Shown: positions 1 to 9,077 of the stretch, piece by piece
How the letters are laid out: every line of letters begins with the position of its first letter
Position numbering within the stretch: position 1 is the first letter of the stretch
Assembly: GCA_022710485.1 (NCBI GenBank)
Contig: JAKLGU010000014.1
Location: forward strand, 1-38,251
DNA length: 38,251 nt
Direction of reading: 5' to 3'
Origin: Gemmatimonadota bacterium
GTDB lineage: Bacteria > Gemmatimonadota > Gemmatimonadetes > Gemmatimonadales > GWC2-71-9
The notes under the pieces: model-generated
What the model saw: the letters and a program-made list of their open reading frames with translations, nothing else
Told to the model about the DNA's origin: nothing
Databases searched by the model: none
Made by a program: the position numbers and the translations under genes

Positions 1-35
1 CGACACGCCGTAACCCGCTCCCGCCGCGTGCACGC

Positions 36-1523
<1,488 letters not shown>

Positions 1524-1537
1524 GGTGATGCCTCTGG

Positions 1538-2485
1538 TCAACGGGTCGAAGAAGAACCGCGGCGGAGCACGGCCGCGAAGAGTGTCGGGCCCTTGGCCGC
1601 CGGGTCGGCGGGCAGGGGGTGGTACGTGGTGGACGAGAAACCGGCGTCGCGTCCCCAGGCGCCGATGGACTCCGCGTCGAACCCCGGCCAGAGATGGCCC
1701 ATCGATTCGATGAAGTCGGTGCGCTCGTGCGGCATCATGTCCACGATCAGCAGCCTGCCACTGGGCCGGAGCACCCGCGCCGCCTCCGCCAGCACCCGGG
1801 CCGGCTCGGGCGCCAGGTGGAGCGCCAGCGACAGCACCGCCGCGTCGAGCGAGCCGTCTTCCAGGGGCAGCGCCTCGAGTTCGCCGCGGCGGATCTCGAC
1901 GTTGCGGAACGGCTCCAGCCGCTTGCGCGCCGCGCCGAGCATCGGGGCCGAGGCGTCCACCGCCACCACGCGCCGGACGAAGGGCGCCAGCGAGGCGCTC
2001 ACCTGGCCGGTGCCGCAGCCGAGGTCGCCGACGGTCCAGCTGTCGTCGAGCAGGGCGGGGAGGGCCGCCAGTTCGGCCCGCGCCCCGAAGAGGTCGCTCC
2101 GGAGCCGGTCCCACTGGCCGGCCGAGGTCGCGAAGAACTCGCGCGACCGGGTGCTTCGTTCTGCCAGGACGCTCCGGAGCCGCGTCGCGTCCTGCCTGGC
2201 CGCCGGCGCCTGGGCGATTTCTCCGCTGACCAGCTGCCAGAGCTGGCGCGCCGAGGGGTCGAGTTCCCGGAGCGCCGCGCGGTACCGGTTGCTGGTGCCC
2301 TCCGCGCGCGCCGACACCCACCCCTCGTCGGCGAGCAGCTTGAGGTGCCGGCTCACGGTGGACTGCGGGAGCCGGAGCACCTGGCAGAGTTCACCGACCG
2401 TGAGGGCGTCCCGCTCCAGCACCAGGAGCAGTCGGCTCCGGGTGAGGTCGGCCAGGGCGCTGAGACGGTCGAGGACGGCAGGCAC
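1538..2485 (-). CDS. ArsR-family regulator fused to a SAM-dependent methyltransferase
   Basis: A 315-residue two-domain protein. Residues about 1-90 form an ArsR winged helix-turn-helix, with a recognition segment reading [13 protein letters not shown]. Residues about 115-310 form a class I methyltransferase with the SAM-binding motif VGDLGCGTG (Asp near 154) and a later [14 protein letters not shown] strand. The start is GTG at 2485. It sits directly upstream of ahcY with a 14-base gap. ArsR proteins of this kind (for example SahR in Proteobacteria) are known to control methyl-cycle genes, so this one may sense SAM or SAH through its own methyltransferase fold. That function is inferred. A promoter overlapped by an inverted repeat lies just upstream and suggests autoregulation. 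Confidence 0.9.
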   Translation of the reverse strand: MPAVLDRLSALADLTRSRLLLVLERDALTVGELCQVLRLPQSTVSRHLKLLADEGWVSARAEGTSNRYRAALRELDPSARQLWQLVSGEIAQAPAARQDATRLRSVLAERSTRSREFFATSAGQWDRLRSDLFGARAELAALPALLDDSWTVGDLGCGTGQVSASLAPFVRRVVAVDASAPMLGAARKRLEPFRNVEIRRGELEALPLEDGSLDAAVLSLALHLAPEPARVLAEAARVLRPSGRLLIVDMMPHERTDFIESMGHLWPGFDAESIGAWGRDAGFSSTTYHPLPADPAAKGPTLFAAVLRRGSSSTR

Positions 2486-2490
2486 TATTG

Positions 2491-2515
2491 TTATATCCTT
2501 TCAGCCGGATGATAA
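2491..2515 (-). promoter_or_regulatory. Inverted repeat, candidate ArsR-type operator
   Basis: Read on the minus strand, TTATCATCC, eight bases, then GGATATAA. The arms are complementary apart from one extra base in the left arm. The site overlaps the proposed -10 element and start point of the ArsR-methyltransferase/ahcY transcript and lies 6 bases before its GTG. This placement suits autorepression, but no binding consensus was matched. Confidence 0.4.
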
Positions 2516-2543
2516 GATAGTCTACCGAGGCCCGAGACGTCAA
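2514..2543 (-). promoter_or_regulatory. Likely sigma-70 promoter of the regulator-ahcY operon
   Basis: On the minus strand TTGACG (complement of 2538-2543) is followed after 18 bases by TATCTT (complement of 2514-2519). The predicted start near 2507 would leave a leader of about 20 bases before the GTG at 2485. Confidence 0.5.
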
Positions 2544-2570
2544 GGCCCGCGCCCAGTCCTCACCCCCTGA

Positions 2571-2597
2571 CCCCCTCTCCACCATGTGGAGAGGGGG
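2571..2597. repeat. Perfect 12-bp-stem palindrome
   Basis: Arms 2571-2582 and 2586-2597 are perfectly complementary around the loop CAT. It lies between the start of the ArsR gene and the 3' end of the phosphodiesterase gene. No T-tract follows on either strand, so it is not a classical terminator. It may protect an mRNA 3' end or be a dispersed intergenic palindrome. Confidence 0.6.
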
Positions 2598-2658
2598 GAC
2601 GACGACCGACCTCAGCCCCTCACCGCCTCCCTACTCTCGAAGTCGCGTGCTGTTTGGG

Positions 2659-3393
2659 CTAGGGGTGGGCGTGCCCCCACCCCGTGTTCGAGAACCGACC
2701 CAGCCGGGCGGGGTCGTTGGTGAGGATGCCGTTGGCGCCGCGAGCCCGGAGTTCGGCGGCCTCGGCGGGGTCGTCCACCGTCCATATATGGACGGGACAG
2801 CCGAGTGTGTGGGCATCGGCGATGAAGCGGCGGGTGGCGACGGGGATGAAGTGCTGGCGGTCGGGCACGGAGAGGGCGTGGTAGGCGACCCGCCGCGGCC
2901 GGGTGCCGGTGGCGGCACCGACGAGGAGGCGGAGGATGTCCTTCCGGCTGGCGCCCACCAGGAAGCGGCCGTCGCGGAAGCACTCGAGCGCCTCGTGGAA
3001 CTCCGACGCCACGAGGCACCGTCCTTTGGCGCCGTGGCGGAGGATCACGTCGCGCACCCGCTCCTGCCCGGCGACTTCCTTGAGCTCGACCAGCATCGGC
3101 ATGGAGGGGAAGGCGCCGAGCACCTCGTCGAGGGTGGGGATGGCGGTGGCGCTCTGAAGCTGGGCGAGTGTCCGCGCGAGGACCGGGCCGGCCAGGTCGG
3201 TCGTGCGCTCGAGGGTGGGGTCGTGATGCACCACCACGGCGCCGTCGGCGGTCAGTCGCACGTCGAACTCGAAGGCGTCCACCCGGAGGTCGGCGGCGCG
3301 CTGGAACGAGGGCAGCGTGTTTTCGGGTGCCTCGGCGGGGGCGCCGCGGTGCCCGATGAGGGGGTGGGCGGCCACATCCACCAGGATGTTCAT
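2659..3393 (-). CDS. Glycerophosphodiester phosphodiesterase
   Basis: A 244-residue GDPD-family TIM barrel. These enzymes hydrolyse glycerophosphodiesters from phospholipid turnover to glycerol 3-phosphate and an alcohol, using a divalent metal. The family signature HRGAPAEAPENT is near the N terminus, followed by EFDVRLTADGAVVVHHD, which holds the metal-binding Glu/Asp and the second catalytic His. HIWTVDDP and GANGILTNDP close the barrel. No signal peptide is apparent, so a cytosolic enzyme is likely. The ATG at 3393 overlaps the stop of the upstream nitronate monooxygenase-like gene (ATGA), so I place it last in a three-gene operon. Confidence 0.93.
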   Translation of the reverse strand: MNILVDVAAHPLIGHRGAPAEAPENTLPSFQRAADLRVDAFEFDVRLTADGAVVVHHDPTLERTTDLAGPVLARTLAQLQSATAIPTLDEVLGAFPSMPMLVELKEVAGQERVRDVILRHGAKGRCLVASEFHEALECFRDGRFLVGASRKDILRLLVGAATGTRPRRVAYHALSVPDRQHFIPVATRRFIADAHTLGCPVHIWTVDDPAEAAELRARGANGILTNDPARLGRFSNTGWGHAHP

Positions 3394-4376
3394 CTGCCGA
3401 GCGCGCGGTCCGCCGCCTCCGCAAACCGCCGCACGATGGCTCCAGCCGGTTCGATGGCGGCAATGCCGTCCACGCTCTTCCCCGCCTGCCAGAAGTCCTT
3501 GCTCCCGGACTCGTCGAGCGAGGCGTGCTTCAGCTGGAAGAGCGACTTGAGCGCGTAGATGCTCCGCATCCACCGCTTCCGGCGGCGGCCGCGCAGCATC
3601 CAGCGGGCGATCGGCCCCGCGCGGAGGCCCATCCGCTGGATGTACGGCGTGTTGATGACGGCTACCGGCACGCCGGTGATCCGCTCGCTCAGCACGATGT
3701 CGTCGGCGTGCGCCTTCACGATGGCCTGCTTGTAGATCTCGCTCGCCTTGCACTCGGGGGTGGCGATGAACCGCGTCCCCATCTGCACGCCGGCGTAGCC
3801 GATCCGCAGCGCCTCCACGAAGTGCGCTTCGTCGCCGACGCCGCCGGCGCAGATGAGCGGCACGCCGAGCCCGCCCAGTTCCTTCCACAACTCCTCGACG
3901 TCCTTCGGGCCGGCGTGTCCTCCGGCGCGGCGGTTGACGGCAATGAGCCCGTCCACGCCGGCGGCGAGCCCCTTGTCGGCCCATTTCCGCTCGGTCACGT
4001 CGTGGTACACGATCCCGCCGACGGCGTGCGCCTTCTCGACCACCCACTTCGGGTTGCCGAGGGAGGTCACGAAGAATCGGACCCCCTCCTCGAGGGCCAC
4101 GTCCACCCAGCGGACCATCCGCTCGTGGTAGGTCCTCGACGACGCCTCGATGAGGGCGTTCATCCCGATCGGCTTGCCCGTGAGCCTCTTGATGAGGCGG
4201 AGGCCTTCGCGGAATTCGTGACCGTGCACGTAGGTCAGCGAAATCGGCTGGACGATGCCGATCCCCCCGGCCTCCGACACGGCGGCCACAAGTTCCGGAT
4301 TGCTGCAGGGATACATGGCGCCGCAGATGAGCGGCACCTCGATGCCGGCCTGCTTCGTGAACGCGGTGCTGGTCAT
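3390..4376 (-). CDS. Nitronate monooxygenase / 2-nitropropane dioxygenase-like flavoprotein
   Basis: A 328-residue FMN-binding TIM-barrel protein of the NMO/FabK superfamily. Visible family features are the N-terminal [26 protein letters not shown], the NRRAGGHAG segment, the phosphate-binding LICAGGVGD strand, and GVQMGTRF. Known members oxidise alkyl nitronates, but many genomic relatives have unknown substrates and some are enoyl-ACP reductases (FabK). Its overlap by four bases with both the DUF4442 hotdog gene upstream and the phosphodiesterase downstream gives a lipid-flavoured context. The exact substrate is therefore open. Confidence 0.88.
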   Translation of the reverse strand: MTSTAFTKQAGIEVPLICGAMYPCSNPELVAAVSEAGGIGIVQPISLTYVHGHEFREGLRLIKRLTGKPIGMNALIEASSRTYHERMVRWVDVALEEGVRFFVTSLGNPKWVVEKAHAVGGIVYHDVTERKWADKGLAAGVDGLIAVNRRAGGHAGPKDVEELWKELGGLGVPLICAGGVGDEAHFVEALRIGYAGVQMGTRFIATPECKASEIYKQAIVKAHADDIVLSERITGVPVAVINTPYIQRMGLRAGPIARWMLRGRRRKRWMRSIYALKSLFQLKHASLDESGSKDFWQAGKSVDGIAAIEPAGAIVRRFAEAADRALGR

Positions 4377-4852
4377 GCGGCGGCCTGGGGCGGACTGAGC
4401 CGCCAGGTCACCGAGATGCGCGCCACCGTGTCGCCCGCGGTGTCCCGGAGGTCGGCGTGGACCAGGTAGTCCAGCGTCGTCCGCACCTCCGGGATCGTCA
4501 CCGTCGCCTCGGCGGTAAGGGTGCCGCGCGCCTTCTTGAGGTAGTCGATCTCGAGGTGGGTGACGATGCTCCGGACGCCGGCGGGGAGTCCCGTGATCAT
4601 CGCGAGGCCGCTGGTTACCTCGCCGAGGTTGACGAGGGCGACGGCGTGAATCGAGCGGAGGTGATTGCGGACTTTACGCCGGTCGCGAAGCGTGACGCGG
4701 GCGTAGCCGGGGCGGAGCTCGCGGACGTGGGCGCCGGCGGTGCCGGTGTACGGGACCATCCAGCCGAGGAGTCGGCTGAAGAGCCAGGTGCCGGCCGGCA
4801 TGGGGGACAGGGCGCTCCAGGCGCCGCGGATTCTCGTTGCGGGATCGGGCAT
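4373..4852 (-). CDS. DUF4442 hotdog-fold thioesterase-like protein
   Basis: A 159-residue protein resembling the DUF4442 branch of the hotdog (PaaI-like) superfamily. The characteristic stretch [20 protein letters not shown] is centred near residue 70, where hotdog thioesterases place the central helix. The second half ([19 protein letters not shown]) matches the strand pattern of the fold. A role in acyl-CoA or acyl-ACP hydrolysis is inferred from the fold only. Its last four bases overlap the start of the nitronate monooxygenase-like gene, so translation is probably coupled. It is the first gene of that operon. Confidence 0.82.
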   Translation of the reverse strand: MPDPATRIRGAWSALSPMPAGTWLFSRLLGWMVPYTGTAGAHVRELRPGYARVTLRDRRKVRNHLRSIHAVALVNLGEVTSGLAMITGLPAGVRSIVTHLEIDYLKKARGTLTAEATVTIPEVRTTLDYLVHADLRDTAGDTVARISVTWRLSPPQAAA

Positions 4853-4861
4853 GCGGGGAAT

Positions 4862-5284
4862 CTAAGCGCGCTTCACCCTCGCCACCGGACTCTCCAGCAG
4901 GTCGCTCACCTTCGTCTCCCGGAAGAACGTGGAGACTTCATTGGACACCGACTTCCACCGCCCGTGCGCCGGGCACGGGTCCTTGTCGCTGCAGGCCACC
5001 CGGCCGAGGAGGCAGATCCGGGCGCCCGTCGGCCCGTCGAATGGCGCCACCACTTCGGCAAGAGTGATCTTGGAGGGCGGCTTGGAGAGGCGGAAACCGC
5101 CGTGCTTTCCGCGGCTGGAGGTAAGGACGCCGGCCCGCGCCAAGAGGTGGAGCGTCTTGGAGAGGTAGTTCTGCGGGATGTCCAGGTCCTCCGCGATCTC
5201 GCTGACGCGATGGAGCTCATCTCCTTGCCTTGCCGCAAGATAGAGCACCGTTCGGAGCGCGTATTCGGCGGTTTGGGAAAGCAT
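4862..5284 (-). CDS. Rrf2-family transcriptional regulator with three conserved cysteines
   Basis: A 140-residue Rrf2 protein. It opens with the winged helix (MLSQTAEYALRTVLYLA, then DIPQNYLSKTLHLLARAGVL and SRGKHGGFRL). Cys91, Cys98 and Cys104 are spaced CX6CX5C, in the place where IscR and NsrR bind an Fe-S cluster. The gene is transcribed away from the nos cluster and shares its 181-base intergenic region. An NsrR-like NO or redox sensor that controls nitrous oxide reduction is a reasonable inference. The cysteine spacing differs from IscR (CX5CX5C), so the ligand set is not certain. No clear ribosome binding site precedes the ATG at 5284. Confidence 0.92.
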   Translation of the reverse strand: MLSQTAEYALRTVLYLAARQGDELHRVSEIAEDLDIPQNYLSKTLHLLARAGVLTSSRGKHGGFRLSKPPSKITLAEVVAPFDGPTGARICLLGRVACSDKDPCPAHGRWKSVSNEVSTFFRETKVSDLLESPVARVKRA

Positions 5285-5336
5285 TCAGGACCGTGAGCAA
5301 AGTGTGAAGACGGCTTCAGAAAGAATAGTGATAAAC

Positions 5337-5352
5337 ATCATACGACGATGAT
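5337..5352. promoter_or_regulatory. Palindrome in the Rrf2/nos intergenic region, candidate operator
   Basis: ATCAT (5337-5341), six bases, ATGAT (5348-5352), within an AT-rich patch that stands out in this GC-rich sequence. It sits between the divergent Rrf2 regulator (start 5284) and the cytochrome/nosZ operon (start 5466). It is therefore a candidate binding site for the Rrf2 protein. I saw no FNR/NNR-type TTGAT-N4-ATCAA site. Confidence 0.4.
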
Positions 5353-5465
5353 AATTTAACAACCGTTTCTAATGCAATCGCCATCCTTGCCGTGAAGCGT
5401 GGTTCACGACCGCGCCGAACGCCGGGCAGGGATGACTCAACTTCTCGACCGGACAGAGGACTCAC

Positions 5466-5954
5466 ATGGCTGGACAGCGCTGGCTTCACGCAATCACCCT
5501 GACTTCCATCCTCGGCGTCGTGGCCTGCGGCGGGGGAGAGAAGGCCCCTGCTCCCGCAGCCGGGGCCGCGCCGGCCGCCGCCGGGAGTGACCTCACTCCG
5601 TGGCAATTGACCCACGGGATCGGCCCCGTGACCGAACCTCTGGACCTCGGGCCAATCGACAAGGACGAGGCGGCCGAGGGGGAGAAGATCTTCGTCGCCA
5701 AGTGCTCCGCCTGCCACAAGCTCGGTGAGCGCTACGTCGGCCCCGCGCTCGGCGGCATCACCGAGAAGGTGACCCCCGAGTTCGCGATGAACATGATCCT
5801 CAACCCGCAAGAGATGTACACCCGGCATCCGGACGTGAAGAAGCTGCTCGGCGAGTACATGACCCAGATGCCGAACCAGGGCCTGACGCAGGAGCAGGCC
5901 CGTGAGGTGGTCGAGTATCTCCGGACCACCACGCCCCCGGCCCCTGCGCAGTAA
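5466..5954 (+). CDS. Lipoprotein cytochrome c of the nos cluster
   Basis: A 162-residue single-heme cytochrome c. A lipobox-like signal peptide ends LGVVAC with Cys21 as the lipidation site, followed by a Pro/Ala-rich linker. The heme motif CSACH is at residues 80-84, and Met135 in QMPNQG is the likely distal ligand. It is the first gene rightward and lies 43 bases before nosZ. Clade II nos clusters commonly carry such cytochromes, which are thought to pass electrons from the quinol or bc1 side to NosZ. That role is inferred here. The ATG at 5466 is preceded by AGAGGA at suitable spacing. Confidence 0.93.
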   Translation: MAGQRWLHAITLTSILGVVACGGGEKAPAPAAGAAPAAAGSDLTPWQLTHGIGPVTEPLDLGPIDKDEAAEGEKIFVAKCSACHKLGERYVGPALGGITEKVTPEFAMNMILNPQEMYTRHPDVKKLLGEYMTQMPNQGLTQEQAREVVEYLRTTTPPAPAQ

Positions 5955-5997
5955 CACGGCCCCGGACAGGGGCTCAACCGTTCCAGGAGGGACGACC

Positions 5998-7965
5998 ATG
6001 TCGAGCAGTCTGTCAGTTCGGTCCCGTGCCATGCTGGGTGTCGCGGTCGCGGCGCTCGCGCTGGCCGGGTGCGGCAAGGGCGGCGAGCCCGTCGCCGGCG
6101 CCGCGGACGCGGCCCAGCGGGTGTACGTGGCCCCCGGGCAGTACGACGAGTTCTACTTCTTCACTTCCGGCGGCTTCAGCGGCCAGCTCGGGGTGTACGG
6201 CTTGCCGTCGGGCCGGCTCCTCAAGGTGCTCCCCGTCTTCTCGCAGAACGCCGAGAACGCCTACGGGTACAGCGAGGAGACCAAGCCGATGCTGAACACC
6301 TCCTACGGCTTCGTGCCGTGGGACGATTCGCACCATCCCGAGCTCTCGATGACCGGCGGCGTGCCGGACGGCCGCTGGATCTTCATCAACGGCAACAACA
6401 CCCCGCGGGTGGCGCGCATCGACCTGACCGACTTCACCACCGCCGAGATCATCGAGATCCCGCACTCGGCCGGGAACCATGCGTCGCCGTTCGTCACGGA
6501 GAACACCGAGTACTCGGTGGCCGCGACGCGCTTCAGCGTCCCGACCCCGCAGGCCGACGTGCCGATCGCCTCGTACAAGGAGAACTTCCGCGGCCTGTTG
6601 ACCTTCATCAAGGTGGACAGTGCGACCGGGCGCATGAAGATCGCCTTCCAGATCCTGATGCCTGGCTTCAACTACGATCTGTCACACTCCGGCAAGGGCC
6701 CCTCGCGCGAGTGGTCCTTCTTCACCTCCTACAACAGTGAGGAGGCCAGCACGCTGCTCGAGGTCAACGCCTCGCAGAAGGACAAGGACTTCATCGCGGC
6801 GGTGCACTGGACGGCCGCCGAGCAGTGCGTGCAGGACGGGAAGGCGAAGCAGGTGCCGGCCCGGTACGCCCACAACGTGATGGATCCCAAGAGCCACGTC
6901 GCGACGAGCACGATCGAGACGAGCACCACCTTCCTGGACGCGAGGGACTGCCCCGGCGTGGTGTACTACCTGCCGACGCCGAAGTCGCCGCACGGCGTGG
7001 ACGTGGACCCCTCGGGCGAGTTGATCGCGGCGGGCGGAAAGCTGGCGAGCGTGATCCCGGTCCATTCCTTCTCGAAGATGTTGAAGGCGATCGAGGACAA
7101 GGCCTTCGACGGCGAGGTGAGCGGCGTCCCGATCCTGAAGTACGACGCCGTCCTCGCCGGCGAGGTCAAGGAGCCCGGCCTCGGCCCGCTCCACACCGAG
7201 TTCGACGGCAAGGGCAACGCGTACACCTCGATGTTCCTGTCGTCGGAGATCGTGAAGTGGTCGCTCACCGACTTCACCGTCCTCGACCGCATCCCGACCT
7301 ACTATTCCATCGGGCACCTCTCGATCCCCGGCGGCGACACCAAGCAGCCCTGGGGCAAGTACGTGGTGGCCCTGAACAAGATCACCAAGGACCGCTACCT
7401 GCCGACCGGCCCGGAGCTGACCCAGTCCGCGCAGCTGATCGACATCTCGGGCCCCAAGATGCAGCTGCTCCTCGATTTCCCCACCATCGGCGAGCCGCAC
7501 TACGCCCAGGCCATCCCGGCGTCGCTGCTCACCGAGAAGCAGATCAAGACCTTCGACCTGGCCACCAACGCCGATCCCTACGCGGCGCTGAGCGAGTCGG
7601 CCACCGGCGTCACCCGCAGCGGCCGCACGGTGCACGTCAAGATGACGAGCATCCGCAGCCACTTCATGCCCGACAACATCGAGGGCGTGCAGGTGGGCGA
7701 CTCGGTGTACTTCCACGTCACCAACCTCGAGCAGGACTGGGACGTGCCGCACGGCTTCGCGATCACCGGGCTCAACAACGCCGAGCTCCTGATCATGCCG
7801 GGTGAGACCCGCACCATCGTCTGGGTGCCGTCCAAGGTCGGGGTGTTCCCGTTCTACTGCACCGACTTCTGCTCGGCGCTTCACCAGGAGATGCAGGGCT
7901 GGGTGCGAGTGTCGCCGCGCGGCAGCAGCGTGGCGCTCGTGGCCAACAAGCCAGCCGGCCAGTAG
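5998..7965 (+). CDS. nosZ: Nitrous oxide reductase, clade II lipoprotein type
   Basis: Terminal denitrification enzyme that reduces N2O to N2 outside the cytoplasmic membrane. The 655-residue protein begins with a Sec signal peptide ending ALAGC (Cys25). This predicts membrane anchoring and places it in the atypical, Tat-independent clade II. The beta-propeller CuZ domain has His112-His113 in HHPELS and further His residues in GNHASPF, PHGVDVD, LHTEFD and EPHYAQ. The C-terminal cupredoxin domain has the CuA motif CTDFCSALHQEM at 621-632, with Cys621, Cys625, His629 and Met632 as ligands. A strong AGGAGG seven bases before the ATG at 5998 fixes the start. Confidence 0.98.
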   Translation: MSSSLSVRSRAMLGVAVAALALAGCGKGGEPVAGAADAAQRVYVAPGQYDEFYFFTSGGFSGQLGVYGLPSGRLLKVLPVFSQNAENAYGYSEETKPMLNTSYGFVPWDDSHHPELSMTGGVPDGRWIFINGNNTPRVARIDLTDFTTAEIIEIPHSAGNHASPFVTENTEYSVAATRFSVPTPQADVPIASYKENFRGLLTFIKVDSATGRMKIAFQILMPGFNYDLSHSGKGPSREWSFFTSYNSEEASTLLEVNASQKDKDFIAAVHWTAAEQCVQDGKAKQVPARYAHNVMDPKSHVATSTIETSTTFLDARDCPGVVYYLPTPKSPHGVDVDPSGELIAAGGKLASVIPVHSFSKMLKAIEDKAFDGEVSGVPILKYDAVLAGEVKEPGLGPLHTEFDGKGNAYTSMFLSSEIVKWSLTDFTVLDRIPTYYSIGHLSIPGGDTKQPWGKYVVALNKITKDRYLPTGPELTQSAQLIDISGPKMQLLLDFPTIGEPHYAQAIPASLLTEKQIKTFDLATNADPYAALSESATGVTRSGRTVHVKMTSIRSHFMPDNIEGVQVGDSVYFHVTNLEQDWDVPHGFAITGLNNAELLIMPGETRTIVWVPSKVGVFPFYCTDFCSALHQEMQGWVRVSPRGSSVALVANKPAGQ

Positions 7966-7976
7966 ACTACCCGCGG

Positions 7977-8003
7977 GCGGGAGGGGGACGGTCCCCCTCC
8001 CGC
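7977..8003 (+). repeat. Intraoperonic 12-bp hairpin after nosZ
   Basis: Arms 7977-7988 and 7992-8003 pair perfectly around CGG, starting 11 bases after the nosZ stop and 23 bases before the next ATG. No T-tract follows. Such a hairpin may stabilise the upstream nosZ message or dampen read-through into the maturation genes. Confidence 0.6.
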
Positions 8004-8025
8004 ACCGCGCACCGAGGCCCATGCC

Positions 8026-8613
8026 ATGTCCCGCACCACCCGCGTCATCGTCGCCCTGGCCGCCCTGGCCATGGCGGTCGTCTACGTCCTGCCGCTCTGG
8101 CACATCGGACTCGAGGCGCCGCAGTATCCCGAGGGCATCGGCCTCTACATCGCGGTGGACAAGATCGTGGGGGAAAAGCCCCAGGATCTGAACAGCATCA
8201 ACGGGCTCAACCACTACATCGGGATGAAGGCGATCGAGCCGGACGACATCCCCGAGCTCCGCTTCATGCCGAAGATCATCGCCGGGCTGATCGCCGCCGG
8301 CATCCTCGTCGCCGCGCTGGGGAAGCGCGGGTTGCTCGCGGGCTACGCCGTGACGCTCCTGCTCTTCTCGCTGGCGGGGCTCGCGGACTTCTACAAGTGG
8401 TCGTACGACTACGGGCACAACCTCGACCCGCACGCCGCCATCAAGGTGCCCGGCATGTCCTATCAGCCGCCCCTGATCGGCAGCAAGCAGATTCTCAATT
8501 TCCACGCGACGAGCTGGCCCGCCTCGGGCGGTTGGGTGCTGATCGGCGCCGTGGGTCTCATCGTGGCGCTCGCGCTGCTCGATTACCGGCGCGCGAGGGT
8601 CGCCGCGGCGTGA
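8026..8613 (+). CDS. nos-cluster integral membrane protein of unknown role
   Basis: A 195-residue protein with a first membrane helix at residues about 7-26 (IVALAALAMAVVYVLPLWHIGL). A soluble loop rich in conserved-looking polar residues (LNHYIGMKAIEPDDIPELRFMP) follows, then helices near 86-115 and 168-188. A second extramembrane loop includes YKWSYDYGHNLDPHAAI. It lies between nosZ and nosL and overlaps nosL by four bases, so it belongs to the operon. Clade II nos clusters contain poorly characterised membrane proteins such as NosB. I cannot say whether this is that family. The His and Asp residues in the loops could bind metal, but this is speculative. Confidence 0.88.
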   Translation: MSRTTRVIVALAALAMAVVYVLPLWHIGLEAPQYPEGIGLYIAVDKIVGEKPQDLNSINGLNHYIGMKAIEPDDIPELRFMPKIIAGLIAAGILVAALGKRGLLAGYAVTLLLFSLAGLADFYKWSYDYGHNLDPHAAIKVPGMSYQPPLIGSKQILNFHATSWPASGGWVLIGAVGLIVALALLDYRRARVAAA

Positions 8614-9065
8614 GCCGCCTCGCCTCGCTGCCTGCCGCGGCCACGCTCCTGGGCGCGGCCGTGCTCGCCTGCGCCGCACCGGGCCCGGTGCCGATCGTCC
8701 TCGGCGAGCGGGACTGCGATCACTGCCACATGACGATCGCGGACCCGCGCTTCGCGGCGGAGCTGGTGACGCGGACCGGCAAGGTCTACCTCTTCGACGA
8801 TGCCGGGTGCCTGGCCACCTTCGCCGTGAACGGAACGGTGCCGCCCGAGCAGGTGCAGTCGGCGTGGGTCAACGACTTCCGGCACCCCGGCACGCTCATC
8901 CCCGCGCAGGATGCAGCCTTCCTCCGCACCGACGCGGTCCGGAGCCCGATGGCGAGCAACCTCGTGGCCGTGCCACGCTCCGCCGGCGACAGCCTGCGGG
9001 CGGCCCTCGGCGGCACGCTCCTCGACTGGGCACAAGTCCTCGCCGACGCCCGCGCGCCGGCATAG
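8610..9065 (+). CDS. nosL: Copper-binding lipoprotein NosL
   Basis: A 151-residue outward-facing lipoprotein that supplies copper for assembling NosZ metal centres. The signal peptide ends VLAC (Cys21). The family motif CDHCHM at residues 36-41 provides Cys and Met ligands for Cu(I), followed by ADPRFAAELV and YLFDDAGCLATF, both typical of NosL. I chose the GTG at 8610 because it overlaps the previous stop (GTGA) and places the lipobox at the correct distance. It lies 12 bases before nosD. Confidence 0.94.
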   Translation: MSRLASLPAAATLLGAAVLACAAPGPVPIVLGERDCDHCHMTIADPRFAAELVTRTGKVYLFDDAGCLATFAVNGTVPPEQVQSAWVNDFRHPGTLIPAQDAAFLRTDAVRSPMASNLVAVPRSAGDSLRAALGGTLLDWAQVLADARAPA

Positions 9066-9077
9066 CTTTCCACCCCG

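Noticed and set aside
1524..1540. SAH riboswitch upstream of ahcY
   Set aside because: Only 14 bases separate ahcY from the preceding gene, too short for the aptamer. Control more likely comes from the ArsR protein and the promoter near 2514-2543.
2571..2597. Palindrome read as a terminator for the phosphodiesterase operon
   Set aside because: The stem is perfect, but no T-tract follows on either strand and it lies about 60 bases past the stop, so I list it only as a repeat.
5285..5465. FNR/NNR-type site controlling nos genes
   Set aside because: No TTGAT-N4-ATCAA-like sequence was found. The only clear dyad is ATCAT-N6-ATGAT.
5316..6077. 253-codon minus-strand frame opposite the cytochrome c and nosZ start
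   Set aside because: It covers the conserved cytochrome and NosZ signal peptide on the other strand and has no recognisable domain.
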